Source of the DNA: Lentibacillus cibarius
Lineage (GTDB): Bacteria; Bacillota; Bacilli; Bacillales; Amphibacillaceae
Assembly: GCF_005887555.1 (NCBI RefSeq)
Contig: NZ_VCIA01000001.1
Span: 248,001-312,000, forward strand
Direction of reading: 5' to 3'
Length of the DNA: 64,000 nt
The stretch's first letter is position 1; each line of letters begins with the position of its first letter. Under the pieces are notes generated by a model. The model made no database searches. It was not told the origin of the DNA and saw only the letters and a program-made list of their open reading frames with translations. This document shows, piece by piece, positions 34,917-43,644 of the stretch. Made by a program: the position numbers and the translations under genes.

Positions 34917-35693
34917 TTAAACAGAGACATACGGTATATGCGTTGATGCATAAAAACTTATAACCAAAAGTACAAGAACATATAATATAAATGTATAGTC
35001 ATACGGGGAATAACTAAAGTTATAGTAGTAGGTACGGTTCTTATCATCAGAAAATTGCTTCGCCTCCATCGCTACTGCAATCCGATGGGCGCGTCGAATA
35101 CTACCTGATAAAAGCGGGACAGCATAGGATTTTATCTTAAAAAAGATGGACTTGAGACCTTTTTGTTTTTTAACACCTCGAACTTTCATGGCATATCGAA
35201 TGGTTTGAAATTCTTCCTTCATAATCGTGATTAGTCGTAATGCAGCCATAAAACTATACGCATATTTCGGCTTTAATTTTGCTTGCTGCATTAACGAATA
35301 GAATAAATTCACTGGTTTTGTTGTTAATGCAAAGGTTAGACCCATCATTGCAAAGATAAGAGCACGAAAATCAACTAGTAATCCCGTAAAAAAGCTCTCT
35401 TCTGTTATATGAACAAGTCCCCACTTAAACCATGTCGTCTCCCCTTGTCCAAACATTACCATGGCTGATGATGTTGATATAAAAATGAAACAGAACGGAA
35501 CGACTAAAAGCAAAATAAATTTAAGCGGATAACCAGTAAACAATAAAAATAGAATGAGAAAACCAACACTTAGATTCATCATATAATTTAGATTATCAAT
35601 AAATAAGACGGCAATGCAGAGTATACATACAACCAAAAGTTTTAAACTGGGATTCACACGATGGAGCCATGTTTCCTTTCCCAATAAAGTCAT
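34917..35693 (-). CDS. ykoC: ECF transporter transmembrane protein YkoC
   Basis: 258 residues from ATG 35693 (AAAGGAGG upstream), preferred to an upstream in-frame ATG lying inside ykoD. EcfT-type protein: MTLLGKETWLHRVNPSLKLL, several helices, the coupling motif AMKVRGVKKQKG and IRRAHRIAVAMEAKQF. It completes the hydroxymethylpyrimidine/thiamine-precursor importer with YkoD and YkoE. The 340 nt beyond its stop (34576-34916) show no gene. Confidence 0.87.
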   Translation of the reverse strand: MTLLGKETWLHRVNPSLKLLVVCILCIAVLFIDNLNYMMNLSVGFLILFLLFTGYPLKFILLLVVPFCFIFISTSSAMVMFGQGETTWFKWGLVHITEESFFTGLLVDFRALIFAMMGLTFALTTKPVNLFYSLMQQAKLKPKYAYSFMAALRLITIMKEEFQTIRYAMKVRGVKKQKGLKSIFFKIKSYAVPLLSGSIRRAHRIAVAMEAKQFSDDKNRTYYYNFSYSPYDYTFILYVLVLLVISFYASTHIPYVSV

Positions 35694-35706
35694 CTGACTC
35701 CTCCTT

Positions 35707-37185
35707 TTAAAGAACCACGCCTGCTTCAAGACTGGACTTTTTGAATTCCGTTTTGTTCTGGCGTTCAGATTGTTCATCTTTCATTACTTTACCGTTTTCT
35801 ACCGTCCAAATTCTTGTAGCGAAATACTTGGATATTTGTTCGTCATGGGTAACCATTATAAAGGTTGTACCTTGACGGCGATATTGTTCAATCCATTCCA
35901 ATAAAGCAAATGTATTTCTGGAATCCTGTCCAAATGTCGGTTCATCCAATAGAATAATCTGCTGCTCCTTAATTATTGATGCAGCAACACTTAACCGGCG
36001 CTTTTGTCCCATCGATAGCTGAAAAGGATTTTTATCCTGATGATTAGCTAGTCGAAAAACATGAAGAAGTTCAGCGACACGCTGTTCAATTAGATGTGGA
36101 TCGGTATTGTCTATTCGCAACGAATAAGCAATTTCTTCATAAACAGAATTCGCTACAAATTGAAGTTCTGGATTTTGAAACACAAATGTCATTTGTTCAT
36201 GTAAATTTTTTACTTTTTTAATTGGTATTCCCATTAATTCGTATTTTCCCGTCGTTTTTATGAACTGCATCAGCGCATGCAAAAATGTACTCTTCCCAGC
36301 GCCATTATCCCCACGAATGACAATCCACTCACCGCCAGAAACCTGTTGTTCATCAACGGAGATTTTAATTTCCTTGTTTCGATAGCCTTTAAATTGTTGT
36401 AATCTTAAAAGGTTATTATTGTTGACACTTACTTCACGCTGAACGGGATGTTCTGCAAGATAATCATCCCAGACGCCCGGAAACCAAATTCCCTGTCTTT
36501 TCATCTCCTGTTTATAATTAGAGAAAATCATATCCTTTGGTCCATCAGCAATAATCTCTCCATTTTCGTTAAATAGGATAATCCGGTCAATAAATTCCAG
36601 CACATGATCAATTTTATGTTCGACGACAAGTACAGTCTTATTTTCACTAACATTTTTTATAACATCCCATATATCCTTCGTTCCAACTGGATCAAGCATC
36701 GCTGTTGGCTCATCTAAAAATAAAACGTCTGGATTAAGAGTAAGAACGGATGCAATAGCAAGCCGCTGTTTCATGCCTCCTGATAAAGATGCTATGGGTG
36801 TATGAATGTCCTGCAACTCCAATGAAACCTCCTTAAGCTGCCGATTAATTCGCTTCTGCATTTTCTCCCTTGGTATTCGGAGATTTTCAAGGACAAAAGC
36901 AATCTCTTCATCGACATACGGCATGCAAAACTGGCTGTCTGGATCCTGAAAAACATACCCCCATGATGAAGGGCGCTCTAGTTTGTCAGCTTTTAACGGT
37001 ACTTCATAAGAATTTGGAATGAGTCCGCTTAACAGCTGCAAAAGCGTTGATTTACCACAGCCAGAAGGTCCTAACAAAAGAACCTTTTCACCTTTTTGAA
37101 ACGAAACGGATAAATCCTTAAATAAGAGCGATTCGTCACCAGGAAATTTCAGTCTTAAATTCTCAACACGTGTCATTTGTTCCAT
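35707..37185 (-). CDS. ykoD: Duplicated ECF ATPase YkoD
   Basis: 492 residues with two ABC domains in one chain. Domain 1: Walker A GPSGCGKST, signature SLSGGMKQRLAIA, Walker B DVLFLDEPTAMLDP. Domain 2: GDNGAGKST, QLSMGQKRRLSVAA (variant signature), IILLDEPTFGQDSR. The fused pair replaces an EcfA/EcfA' heterodimer, as in YkoD. ATG 37185 lies 9 nt after AAGG and 11 nt downstream of ykoE. It powers thiamine-precursor uptake. Confidence 0.9.
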   Translation of the reverse strand: MEQMTRVENLRLKFPGDESLLFKDLSVSFQKGEKVLLLGPSGCGKSTLLQLLSGLIPNSYEVPLKADKLERPSSWGYVFQDPDSQFCMPYVDEEIAFVLENLRIPREKMQKRINRQLKEVSLELQDIHTPIASLSGGMKQRLAIASVLTLNPDVLFLDEPTAMLDPVGTKDIWDVIKNVSENKTVLVVEHKIDHVLEFIDRIILFNENGEIIADGPKDMIFSNYKQEMKRQGIWFPGVWDDYLAEHPVQREVSVNNNNLLRLQQFKGYRNKEIKISVDEQQVSGGEWIVIRGDNGAGKSTFLHALMQFIKTTGKYELMGIPIKKVKNLHEQMTFVFQNPELQFVANSVYEEIAYSLRIDNTDPHLIEQRVAELLHVFRLANHQDKNPFQLSMGQKRRLSVAASIIKEQQIILLDEPTFGQDSRNTFALLEWIEQYRRQGTTFIMVTHDEQISKYFATRIWTVENGKVMKDEQSERQNKTEFKKSSLEAGVVL

Positions 37186-37196
37186 CTTTATCATCC

Positions 37197-37787
37197 TTAT
37201 CTTTCATCCACATCCAATGCATCATAATCTTCTCTGGATGCCGGACGAACAAGATTCGTAACTCCTGTCGTTTCAAGTGCTTTGACAAGATAATAAGCTA
37301 AAATACCAGCAAAGAACAGTGAACCGATAGATCGAGCAACTAAATACAAGATTAAGTTCCAAGTCGACAGGGCTAAAATTTCTCCATAAAAACTATCCAT
37401 AATAACGGAACCTATACATGAAGAGAGACCTGCTAATACAGCTATTGATAAATCAAATCGTTTATAGCGAAATGCCATAAACACGAGTTCTGCAAATAAT
37501 CCTTGAACCACTCCATATAATAGAACCGTCAATCCCCAAGGTGATCCGAGTAAAAACTCACCAGACGCAGCAGCAATCTCTGCCAATAACGCAACTCCTG
37601 GCTTTCGAATGATTAAATAGACGACAGGTGCTGCGATAAACCACATTCCATAAACGAACTGATCAAGGTGCAGACCAATAGGGGTTAATGTATAATATAG
37701 CGGGCCCCATAAGATATAAACAATTCCAAATGCAATAGCAATCACAATCGTTACTAGAATATACGTTAATTTCAATCCTTTTGCCAT
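37197..37787 (-). CDS. ykoE: Thiamine-precursor ECF S component YkoE
   Basis: 196 residues from ATG 37787 (GAGGAG upstream). Five to six helices: LTYILVTIVIAIAFGIVYIL, GPLYYTLTPIGLHLDQFVYG, EIAAASGEFLLGSPWGL and a C-terminal cytoplasmic tail. The residues around WGPLYYTLTP and ASGEFLLGSPWG are typical YkoE. TPP riboswitch control upstream supports the substrate being a thiamine precursor (HMP). Its start lies within the last codons of the tenA remnant. Confidence 0.88.
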   Translation of the reverse strand: MAKGLKLTYILVTIVIAIAFGIVYILWGPLYYTLTPIGLHLDQFVYGMWFIAAPVVYLIIRKPGVALLAEIAAASGEFLLGSPWGLTVLLYGVVQGLFAELVFMAFRYKRFDLSIAVLAGLSSCIGSVIMDSFYGEILALSTWNLILYLVARSIGSLFFAGILAYYLVKALETTGVTNLVRPASREDYDALDVDER

Positions 37788-38012
37788 GTATTTTTCTCCT
37801 CCTCTAGTCTTTTCCACCTAATGGACCATACTTCTTGTTTGTAAGCCATATTCCAAAATGATAACTCATAAGATAAAATGCTCTTTATTCGTTCTCTATC
37901 ATCTTCTGAAACTTTTTTCAGCTATGTCATCTCCTCCACTAATAAATGAATGATGAAAACTTGCTGCCCTAATTTCATCTACAGCTTGACGTACTTCCCC
38001 TGAAAATTTCAT
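37772..38012 (-). pseudogene. tenA: Thiaminase II (tenA) with a large internal deletion
   Basis: ATG 38012 follows GGAGGGGGG. The first part, MKFSGEVRQAVDEIRAASFH, HSFISGGDDI, is a TenA N-terminus; the continuation, after one extra A, is AEKVSEDDRERIKSI then LSYELSFWNMAYKQEVW, a TenA C-terminus. The middle 150 or so codons, including the catalytic Cys, are missing, and the 1-nt frameshift remains. Read in order it still ends inside ykoE, preserving the old operon junction. Confidence 0.8.
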
Positions 38013-38050
38013 TTCTTCCCCCCCTCCCTAAATTTATAAATAAAAATAAA

Positions 38051-38083
38051 AAACCACCTTCTTATTACAGAGAAAGTGGTTTT
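38051..38083 (-). terminator. Riboswitch-linked terminator
   Basis: Minus strand AACCAC(TTTCT) pairs with (AGAA)GGTGGTT and is followed by TTTTTATTTTT. It lies between the TPP aptamer and tenA/ykoE, so it is the likely off-switch. Confidence 0.75.
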
Positions 38084-38120
38084 AATTGAAAATAATACAT
38101 ATGTATTGTTTGCAACTAAA

Positions 38121-38230
38121 CGCCACTTCCCTCCGCTGGTATGATCCAGATCAGGTTCTAAGGGTCTTAAAGTCATACTTTAATCTCAGCTCTATGGTGA
38201 ATTGATCACCTTGAAAGCTCCCCTAGTGGT
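38121..38230 (-). promoter_or_regulatory. TPP riboswitch (THI element)
   Basis: Minus strand shows the conserved core: ACTAGGGGAGC, GCTGAGA, GACCCTTAGAACCTGATC, TGGATCATACCAGCGGAGGG and AAGTGG. When TPP binds, the downstream terminator should form and shut off tenA-ykoEDC. Confidence 0.95.
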
Positions 38231-38452
38231 TTTATTCGTTTATTTACTTGTATCATACTATGTTCAATATATTTGTCAAGGATTACTCAAATATGTTTTT
38301 TAAAGAATTACTTTAATTCATATCTATTCTATTCGTTAGTTTATGATAGGTATTTATTTACAATATTAACGGCAGTTCCAAGTGCATATTCTCAACACAA
38401 TATGCTGTTTTCAGCAAATGTGAGGTTTTAGTCTTTTAGAATTTGTTAGTTA

Positions 38453-38481
38453 ATGACAGCTACGTGAATATAAGTTATAAT
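38453..38481 (+). promoter_or_regulatory. Promoter of metNIQ
   Basis: ATGACA at 38453 and TATAAT at 38476 with a 17-nt spacer. No S-box (SAM) or T-box structure is visible in the 38231-38526 leader, unlike many Bacillus met genes. Confidence 0.6.
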
Positions 38482-38526
38482 AAACAGGTTCTGAATCACC
38501 TTTCATTTAAGGGAAGGGGGTTTTTT

Positions 38527-39276
38527 ATGATTACTATATATAATGTCAGCAAATGGTTCGGCTCGTTTGAAGCAATTCAATCGGTATCGTTAAGTATTAA
38601 GTCGGGCGAAATTCATGGTATTATTGGCGCGAGTGGTGCAGGGAAATCAACGTTACTGCGAATGATGAACTTATTAGAGCAGCCTGATGAAGGAGAAGTT
38701 ATCATAAATGGTGAAACGCTGAACCATTTAAAAGGTAAGCGAATTCGTCACATACGTCAGTCGTTAGCTATGATCTTCCAAGGGTATCATTTAGTCGGCA
38801 ATAAAACGGTTTTCGACAATGTCGTCGTGCCGCTAGAATTAGCTAAAGTTCCGAAAACAAACCGGACAGAACAAGTAATGAAGAGTTTGCGTTTTGTGGG
38901 TCTCGATACGTTAAAAGATCAGTACCCGGGGCAGCTAAGCGGAGGGCAAAAGCAACGCGTCGCTATTGCGCGAGCGATTGTCAACCAGCCTCAAGTGTTG
39001 TTATGTGATGAACCAACGTCATCACTTGACCCGAATACAACAGCGGAAGTGCTCGAAGTATTAAAGCGAATCAATCAAGAATTTGGTGTCACCATTGTCA
39101 TTGTTACCCACGAAATGGAAGTAATCAAAAGTGTCTGTGAACGAGTGACGGTTATGGCAGATGGTCGCATCTACGAAGAAATTAATATCGATCCGACAGG
39201 AGTACATAAAATTGAACATAGCGCCGAAGGTTTTGTCAAACGTTTGAAATCAGGTGGTGACGTCAACAATGCCTGA
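38527..39276 (+). CDS. metN: Methionine ABC transporter ATPase
   Basis: 249 residues from ATG 38527, 6-7 nt after GGAAGGGGG. Walker A GASGAGKST, Q-loop MIFQGYHLVGNKTVFDNV, signature QLSGGQKQRVAIARA, Walker B VLLCDEPTSSLDP, H-loop IVIVTHEMEVI. The RFVGLD and YPGQLSGGQ context is typical MetN; the C-terminal regulatory (NIL/ACT-like) domain of about 90 residues found in most MetN proteins is absent, so feedback by methionine may be lacking. It overlaps metI by 8 nt. Confidence 0.85.
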   Translation: MITIYNVSKWFGSFEAIQSVSLSIKSGEIHGIIGASGAGKSTLLRMMNLLEQPDEGEVIINGETLNHLKGKRIRHIRQSLAMIFQGYHLVGNKTVFDNVVVPLELAKVPKTNRTEQVMKSLRFVGLDTLKDQYPGQLSGGQKQRVAIARAIVNQPQVLLCDEPTSSLDPNTTAEVLEVLKRINQEFGVTIVIVTHEMEVIKSVCERVTVMADGRIYEEINIDPTGVHKIEHSAEGFVKRLKSGGDVNNA

Positions 39277-39931
39277 TATATTAGTTGATTATCAAACTGA
39301 GATTTGGGTGTCAATTGGCGAGACATTTATTATGGTTGGTTCTTCAATACTAGCGGCATTGTTAATCGGGCTTCCAATTGGCACCTTTTTATTCCTGTGT
39401 CGCAAAGGGCAATTGCTTGAAAATCAATTTGTTTTTTCATCCTTGAACTTAATCGTGAACATTATTCGTTCGTTTCCATTCTTGTTACTCGTTATCTTTT
39501 TAATTCCGTTCACGCGTTTTATTATTGGAACGGCGATTGGTACAGCAGCTGCGATCGTCCCGATGACCGTTATTGCAATCGCGCACTATTCTCGTCTGGC
39601 AGAGCAATCGCTTCTCGATGTCCCTAAAGGCGTGATGGAAGCGGCTGTTTCGATGGGCGCGTCAGTTAAAGATATTATTTTCAAATTTTTGTACGTTGAA
39701 GCACGCTCAGCACTCGTCTTAAGCATGACGACATCGACGATTAGTTTTATTTCTTACTCGACGATCATGGGTGTTGTCGGTGGTGGTGGTATCGGTGACT
39801 TTGCCATCCGTTATGGTTACCAACAATTTCGAACTGATTTGATGATTTATATCATCATTATTATGGTGATATTTGTGCAACTCATTCAATATGCCGGCAT
39901 TACATTAGCAAGAAAAATAGACAAACGATAA
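39269..39931 (+). CDS. metI: Methionine ABC transporter permease
   Basis: 220 residues, about five helices. ETFIMVGSSILAALLIGLPIG, the EAA-type loop EAAVSMGASVKDIIFKFLY and GVVGGGGIGDFAIRYGYQ are diagnostic MetI motifs. GGTGGTGA precedes the ATG; translation is coupled to metN. It forms the membrane channel with MetN and MetQ. Confidence 0.92.
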   Translation: MPDILVDYQTEIWVSIGETFIMVGSSILAALLIGLPIGTFLFLCRKGQLLENQFVFSSLNLIVNIIRSFPFLLLVIFLIPFTRFIIGTAIGTAAAIVPMTVIAIAHYSRLAEQSLLDVPKGVMEAAVSMGASVKDIIFKFLYVEARSALVLSMTTSTISFISYSTIMGVVGGGGIGDFAIRYGYQQFRTDLMIYIIIIMVIFVQLIQYAGITLARKIDKR

Positions 39932-39944
39932 GGGGAGATTATTG

Positions 39945-40787
39945 ATGAAAAAATGGATTATAATCATGATGGTCGTCCTAATATCTGTGCTAGTCGCATG
40001 TAGCGGCAGCAACAACAGTGAGAAGGCAGAAAAATCAAGTGATGACAATAATAATGGCGAGGATAAAGAGCAAACAGTAAGAGTTGCTGTCGTTGAATCA
40101 CCTATGTTAGACGTTGTAGAAATTGCACAGGAAAATCTCGCCGAAGACAATATTGAAGTAGAGATTGTTGAAATGGGTGACTATATTCAACCAAACGAAG
40201 CGCTAGCAAACGAAGAGGTTGATGCGAACTTCTCACAACACGTCCCATTTATGAATCAGTTCAACCAAAACTCAGACGCTAATTTAACAGAGGTTCAGCC
40301 AATTTATTATGCTAATTTCGGCCTTTATGCACAAGAATACGCTAGCGTGGAAGAGTTTCCTGATGACGCAACGATTGGTATTGCAAATGATCCGTCTAAC
40401 ATTGACCGTTCCCTTCGCCTGTTAGCTTCACATAATTTAATTGAATTGAAAGAAACAGATAGCGGACAGTACAAATTAGAGGATATTAAAGAAAACTCAC
40501 ACAACTATAGTTTTGAACAAGCAGGTATTACTGCTTTAACTCGTTTGTATGAAGATTTTGATGGCGTTATCGTTAACCCGACACACGCTGGTAACTTAGA
40601 TTTAACTCCGGCTGACGATGCGCTCATTACAGAAAAAGAAGATAATAAATTCGCAATTACATTAGTCGCGCGTGAAGATAATGCGGACTCAGAATTGATC
40701 CAACAGTTAGCTGACGCGATGACGAGCGAAGACGTTCGCAAGTTTTTAAATTCTCGTGAAGGCGAAGCTTCTATTCCGGCATTCTAA
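39945..40787 (+). CDS. metQ: Methionine-binding lipoprotein
   Basis: 280 residues; ATG 39945 follows AGGGGAG. Signal MKKWIIIMMVVLISVLVAC with lipobox LVAC, then an acidic linker and a NlpA/MetQ domain: NEEVDANFSQHVPFMNQF, LYAQEYASVEEFPDDATIG, NDPSNIDRSLRLL and VNPTHAG. It would capture methionine on the cell surface for MetNI. A strong hairpin follows the stop. Confidence 0.92.
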   Translation: MKKWIIIMMVVLISVLVACSGSNNSEKAEKSSDDNNNGEDKEQTVRVAVVESPMLDVVEIAQENLAEDNIEVEIVEMGDYIQPNEALANEEVDANFSQHVPFMNQFNQNSDANLTEVQPIYYANFGLYAQEYASVEEFPDDATIGIANDPSNIDRSLRLLASHNLIELKETDSGQYKLEDIKENSHNYSFEQAGITALTRLYEDFDGVIVNPTHAGNLDLTPADDALITEKEDNKFAITLVAREDNADSELIQQLADAMTSEDVRKFLNSREGEASIPAF

Positions 40788-40825
40788 AAACCGAATGGTT
40801 CACCACCCCTGTGGCATATAGTATT

Positions 40826-40876
40826 GAAGCGCACCCCAGAAAGTTGTATTTGTCGCACAACTTTTGGGTGCGCTTC
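40826..40876 (+). terminator. Terminator after metQ, abutting an intron relic
   Basis: GAAGCGCACCC pairs with GGGTGCGCTTC; CAGAAAGTTG and CAACTTTTG extend the stem inward. The expected T-run is missing because the group II intron relic starts within 5 nt of the stem. Confidence 0.8.
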
Positions 40877-40880
40877 ACTA

Positions 40881-41153
40881 TAGTGATAGGTAAGACCTTG
40901 AAGTTATCGCTAGCTTCTCCCGCACTTCAATCGCACTTACGACTTTCACCACCTACAGCGTTCCAACTAAAGCCAATTTCATTTAATTATCAGCACTTCT
41001 TGTGGCTCAATTCTTCCATATCAATAAGTCGATGCTCCCTTGAAAGATAAACCGCTTTTATTCATACGAGAACCTTATTAACGTATTAGAAAATGCCTGA
41101 TCTTTACCGAAATTGTGTGACCACGTTTCATTTGAGTCAGGAACGTTTTCCAC
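40881..41153 (-). mobile_element. Group II intron relic, ends only
   Basis: An internally deleted copy of the intron at 390-1290. 40881-41060 matches its domain V/VI end (CTTACCTATCACTATA at the junction) and 41085-41153 its first 65 nt (GTGGAAAACGTTCCTGACTC). About 630 nt between them are gone. It begins at the metQ terminator stem. Confidence 0.8.
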
Positions 41154-41306
41154 CAATAGAAATAGTGACAGCGTCATTATAAAATTTATCATACATATTT
41201 TTGACGTTCGTCAATGAAAACAAAAGCTTATGGTTATGGTCATCAAAAATCACAAAATTCCCTGCAACACAAGACATGATATAGAAAATTTTCCAGACGA
41301 TTCAAC

Positions 41307-42296
41307 TCAAATATTCGCTTCATCATATATGAAATCCGGCTCAAATCCAAGATCGCGCAGCATCTGGTGGTCTTCCGTATCTTCCCGGCCAAGGGTTGTC
41401 AAATAATCACCGATAAAAATTGAGTTTGCTGCATACAATCCCAATGGCTGAAGACTTTTTAAATTAACCTCTCTGCCACCCGAAATACGTATCTCTTTTG
41501 TCGGATTAACATAACGAAACATAGCAAGCACCTTCAAACAATATACCGGATTTAATTCGTCAGTTCCTTCTAGCATGGTTCCGTCAATCGCGTGCAGAAA
41601 GTTTACGGGTATAGAATCTGCATCCAGCTCTTTGAGTGCCTTAGCCATTTCCACAACGTCTTCCTTTGTTTCTTTCATTCCAACAATAACACCCGAACAT
41701 GGTGACATACCTGCTTGCTTTGCTTGATTCACGGTCCGAACCCGATCCTGATACGTATGACTTGTTGTAATCGCATCATGATGATTTTCTGAAGTATTGA
41801 TATTATGATTGTAGCGGCTGACACCCGCATATTTTAGCTTATCAGCCTGCCCGGGTTTCAATATGCCAAGACAGGCACAGATTGTCAGATCGTATTTGGA
41901 TTTGATTTCTTCGACTGCCTCAGCCACATGATTCAGTTCCCGATCAGTCGGCCCTTTACCGCTCGCCACAATACAGTAAGTACCGGAGCGCATCTGCTGT
42001 GCTTTCTCAGCACCTCTTATAATCGAATTCTTGTCCAGCATCCGATACTTTTCAATTGGTGCAGTAGAGTCTCTTGACTGTGCGCAGTATCCGCAGTTTT
42101 CCGAACAATTTCCGGATTTTGTATTAATAATCATATTCAGTTTTACTTTGTTTCCATAATAGTGTTTACGAATCTGATATGCACCGTTTAACAATTGCAA
42201 GATATCATCATCAGGGCATTTCAGTATGCCCATTGCTTCTTCATCCGTCAGTTCATATCCGTCCAAAACACCTTTTGCCAGTTTACTGTATTCCAT
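41307..42296 (-). CDS. bioB: Biotin synthase
   Basis: 329 residues from ATG 42296, 8 nt after GGGAGGAG. A radical SAM enzyme that inserts sulfur into dethiobiotin. CSENCGYCAQS holds the CxxxCxxC 4Fe-4S site; YNHNINTSENHH, PCSGVIVGMKET, VNFLHAIDGTML and the 2Fe-2S Arg/Cys region (EIRISGGREVNL) are typical. It is 19 nt downstream of bioY. No bioA, bioD, bioF or bioW is present here, so it may serve mainly to convert imported dethiobiotin. Confidence 0.96.
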   Translation of the reverse strand: MEYSKLAKGVLDGYELTDEEAMGILKCPDDDILQLLNGAYQIRKHYYGNKVKLNMIINTKSGNCSENCGYCAQSRDSTAPIEKYRMLDKNSIIRGAEKAQQMRSGTYCIVASGKGPTDRELNHVAEAVEEIKSKYDLTICACLGILKPGQADKLKYAGVSRYNHNINTSENHHDAITTSHTYQDRVRTVNQAKQAGMSPCSGVIVGMKETKEDVVEMAKALKELDADSIPVNFLHAIDGTMLEGTDELNPVYCLKVLAMFRYVNPTKEIRISGGREVNLKSLQPLGLYAANSIFIGDYLTTLGREDTEDHQMLRDLGFEPDFIYDEANI

Positions 42297-42315
42297 ATAT
42301 GCATCTCCTCCCCGT

Positions 42316-42912
42316 TTACGCTGCATTCTCTTTTTGAAAACGTTGAACCCCGATTCCTGATTTTCTAAGTCTGTATGCGAAAAGTCCTGCGCCAATTGAA
42401 AGAATAATATCTTTCGGTAATGGCACCATCATCCATGCCCAGGCTAGTCCGTATGTGAACCCCTCCGGTGCATCAAACCAGAGAATATACGCCGCATACA
42501 TCCAGTTAGTCCCAAAAACATAATTAATTGCCAAACCAATCAGTGCTGCAGTTATGTACATTGGCAGACTCCTTTTCTTTTCAATCAATTTTCCGGCAAC
42601 ATAAGCTACTAGAATAAAAGACAAAATGAAACCAAATGTCGGCGTAAAGAAAACCGCAGCTCCTCCTTTGAATTGTGCAAATATAGGTGCACCTACAAGC
42701 CCGAGCATCATGTAAACAAACATGGAAAATGCTCCGAGTCTGCTACCCAGCACTATACCTGCGAGCACCGCAAAAAATGTCTGTAACGTTATCGGTACAC
42801 CACCAACAACCATAAATGGTGCAATTGATGTGATATTTGCACCGATTGCCGTCATCGCTACAAACACGCTGGCTGTAGTAATGTTAAGTGCTGACCAGTT
42901 TGTTTTGGCCAT
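42316..42912 (-). CDS. bioY: Biotin transporter S component BioY (second copy)
   Basis: 198 residues from ATG 42912 (AGGAGGTGA upstream). VGGVPITLQTFFAVLAGIVLG, LGLVGAPIFAQFKGGAAVFF, FGFILSFILVAYVAGKLIE and PLPKDIILSIGAGLFAYRL match BioY. It heads a two-gene unit with bioB behind a BirA box. It differs strongly in sequence from the bioY at 10042-10596, so this is not a recent duplication; without an adjacent T/A set it would use shared ECF components. Confidence 0.93.
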   Translation of the reverse strand: MAKTNWSALNITTASVFVAMTAIGANITSIAPFMVVGGVPITLQTFFAVLAGIVLGSRLGAFSMFVYMMLGLVGAPIFAQFKGGAAVFFTPTFGFILSFILVAYVAGKLIEKKRSLPMYITAALIGLAINYVFGTNWMYAAYILWFDAPEGFTYGLAWAWMMVPLPKDIILSIGAGLFAYRLRKSGIGVQRFQKENAA

Positions 42913-42934
42913 AATCGTCACCTCCTAATTATAT

Positions 42935-42966
42935 ATTGTTAACCTAATAATATTTTGGTTAACAAT
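42935..42966. promoter_or_regulatory. BirA operator upstream of bioY-bioB
   Basis: ATTGTTAACC and GGTTAACAAT form a perfect 10-bp inverted repeat with a 12-nt spacer, the classic Bacillus BirA box. A possible minus-strand promoter (TTGCAC, 18 nt, TATTAT) runs across it. Confidence 0.92.
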
Positions 42967-43173
42967 TATAGTGCAAAGAATATCATAAACTCTTATAAAA
43001 TAGAAGACCTTAAAATAAAAATTAGAAATTTCATTATTGATTGAGGAATTTCTAGACTTTAAATCCGAAGACGAAAGTTGGGTTAAACTTATATAAGGCC
43101 ACTTTATATAAAAATCAAGCCTAGTAAGGACTCTGAATACTATAGCACATAGACCAGCTTTTAATATTCTTCC

Positions 43174-43644
43174 TTACTTATATCTATTTAATGTTTCTTT
43201 TGGAATATGACAATAATCATTTGGACATCTAGCTAACCTATCTTGATGTTCTTCTGCACTTCTCACATAGTTTGTAAGAGGTAATACTTCAATAACTATG
43301 AGGTCATAATCATTTCTCTCACCAAGAAATGCCTTCGCCTCTTTTAAGTGTTTTGGCTTTTCGCTATATACTCCTGTCCTGTATTTCTCGCCAACATCCC
43401 TTCCTTGTTTATTCAAGCTGTATGGATCAATAATTTCAAATAAGTATCCCATTAATTCCCTGATTGATACAACCGTCGGATCAAATCCTGTTTTGACACA
43501 TTCGGCGTACCCATCATAATCACCCTCAAGTGTATGGCTTGTTCCATTAGCTCTTCCCGCTTCTGTAAACTTAACTCCAGGTAAAGTTTTTATAAAAGCT
43601 TGTACTCCCCATAAACATCCACCTGCAAAATAAACTATTTCCAT
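43174..43644 (-). CDS. msrA: Peptide methionine sulfoxide reductase A-like protein
   Basis: 156 residues from ATG 43644 (AAGGGAG upstream). The active-site motif reads GGCLWGVQAF where classical MsrA has GCFWGVE, so the catalytic Glu is Gln here; the nucleophile Cys is kept. DPYSLNKQGRDVGEKYRTGVY and SAEEHQDRLARCPNDYCHIP are MsrA-type. It may have a narrowed or changed specificity. It stands alone, followed by a VOC gene on the same strand. Confidence 0.8.
   Translation of the reverse strand: MEIVYFAGGCLWGVQAFIKTLPGVKFTEAGRANGTSHTLEGDYDGYAECVKTGFDPTVVSIRELMGYLFEIIDPYSLNKQGRDVGEKYRTGVYSEKPKHLKEAKAFLGERNDYDLIVIEVLPLTNYVRSAEEHQDRLARCPNDYCHIPKETLNRYK

Noticed and set aside
38231..38526. SAM or T-box leader for metNIQ
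   Set aside because: None of the conserved S-box or T-box sequences is present.
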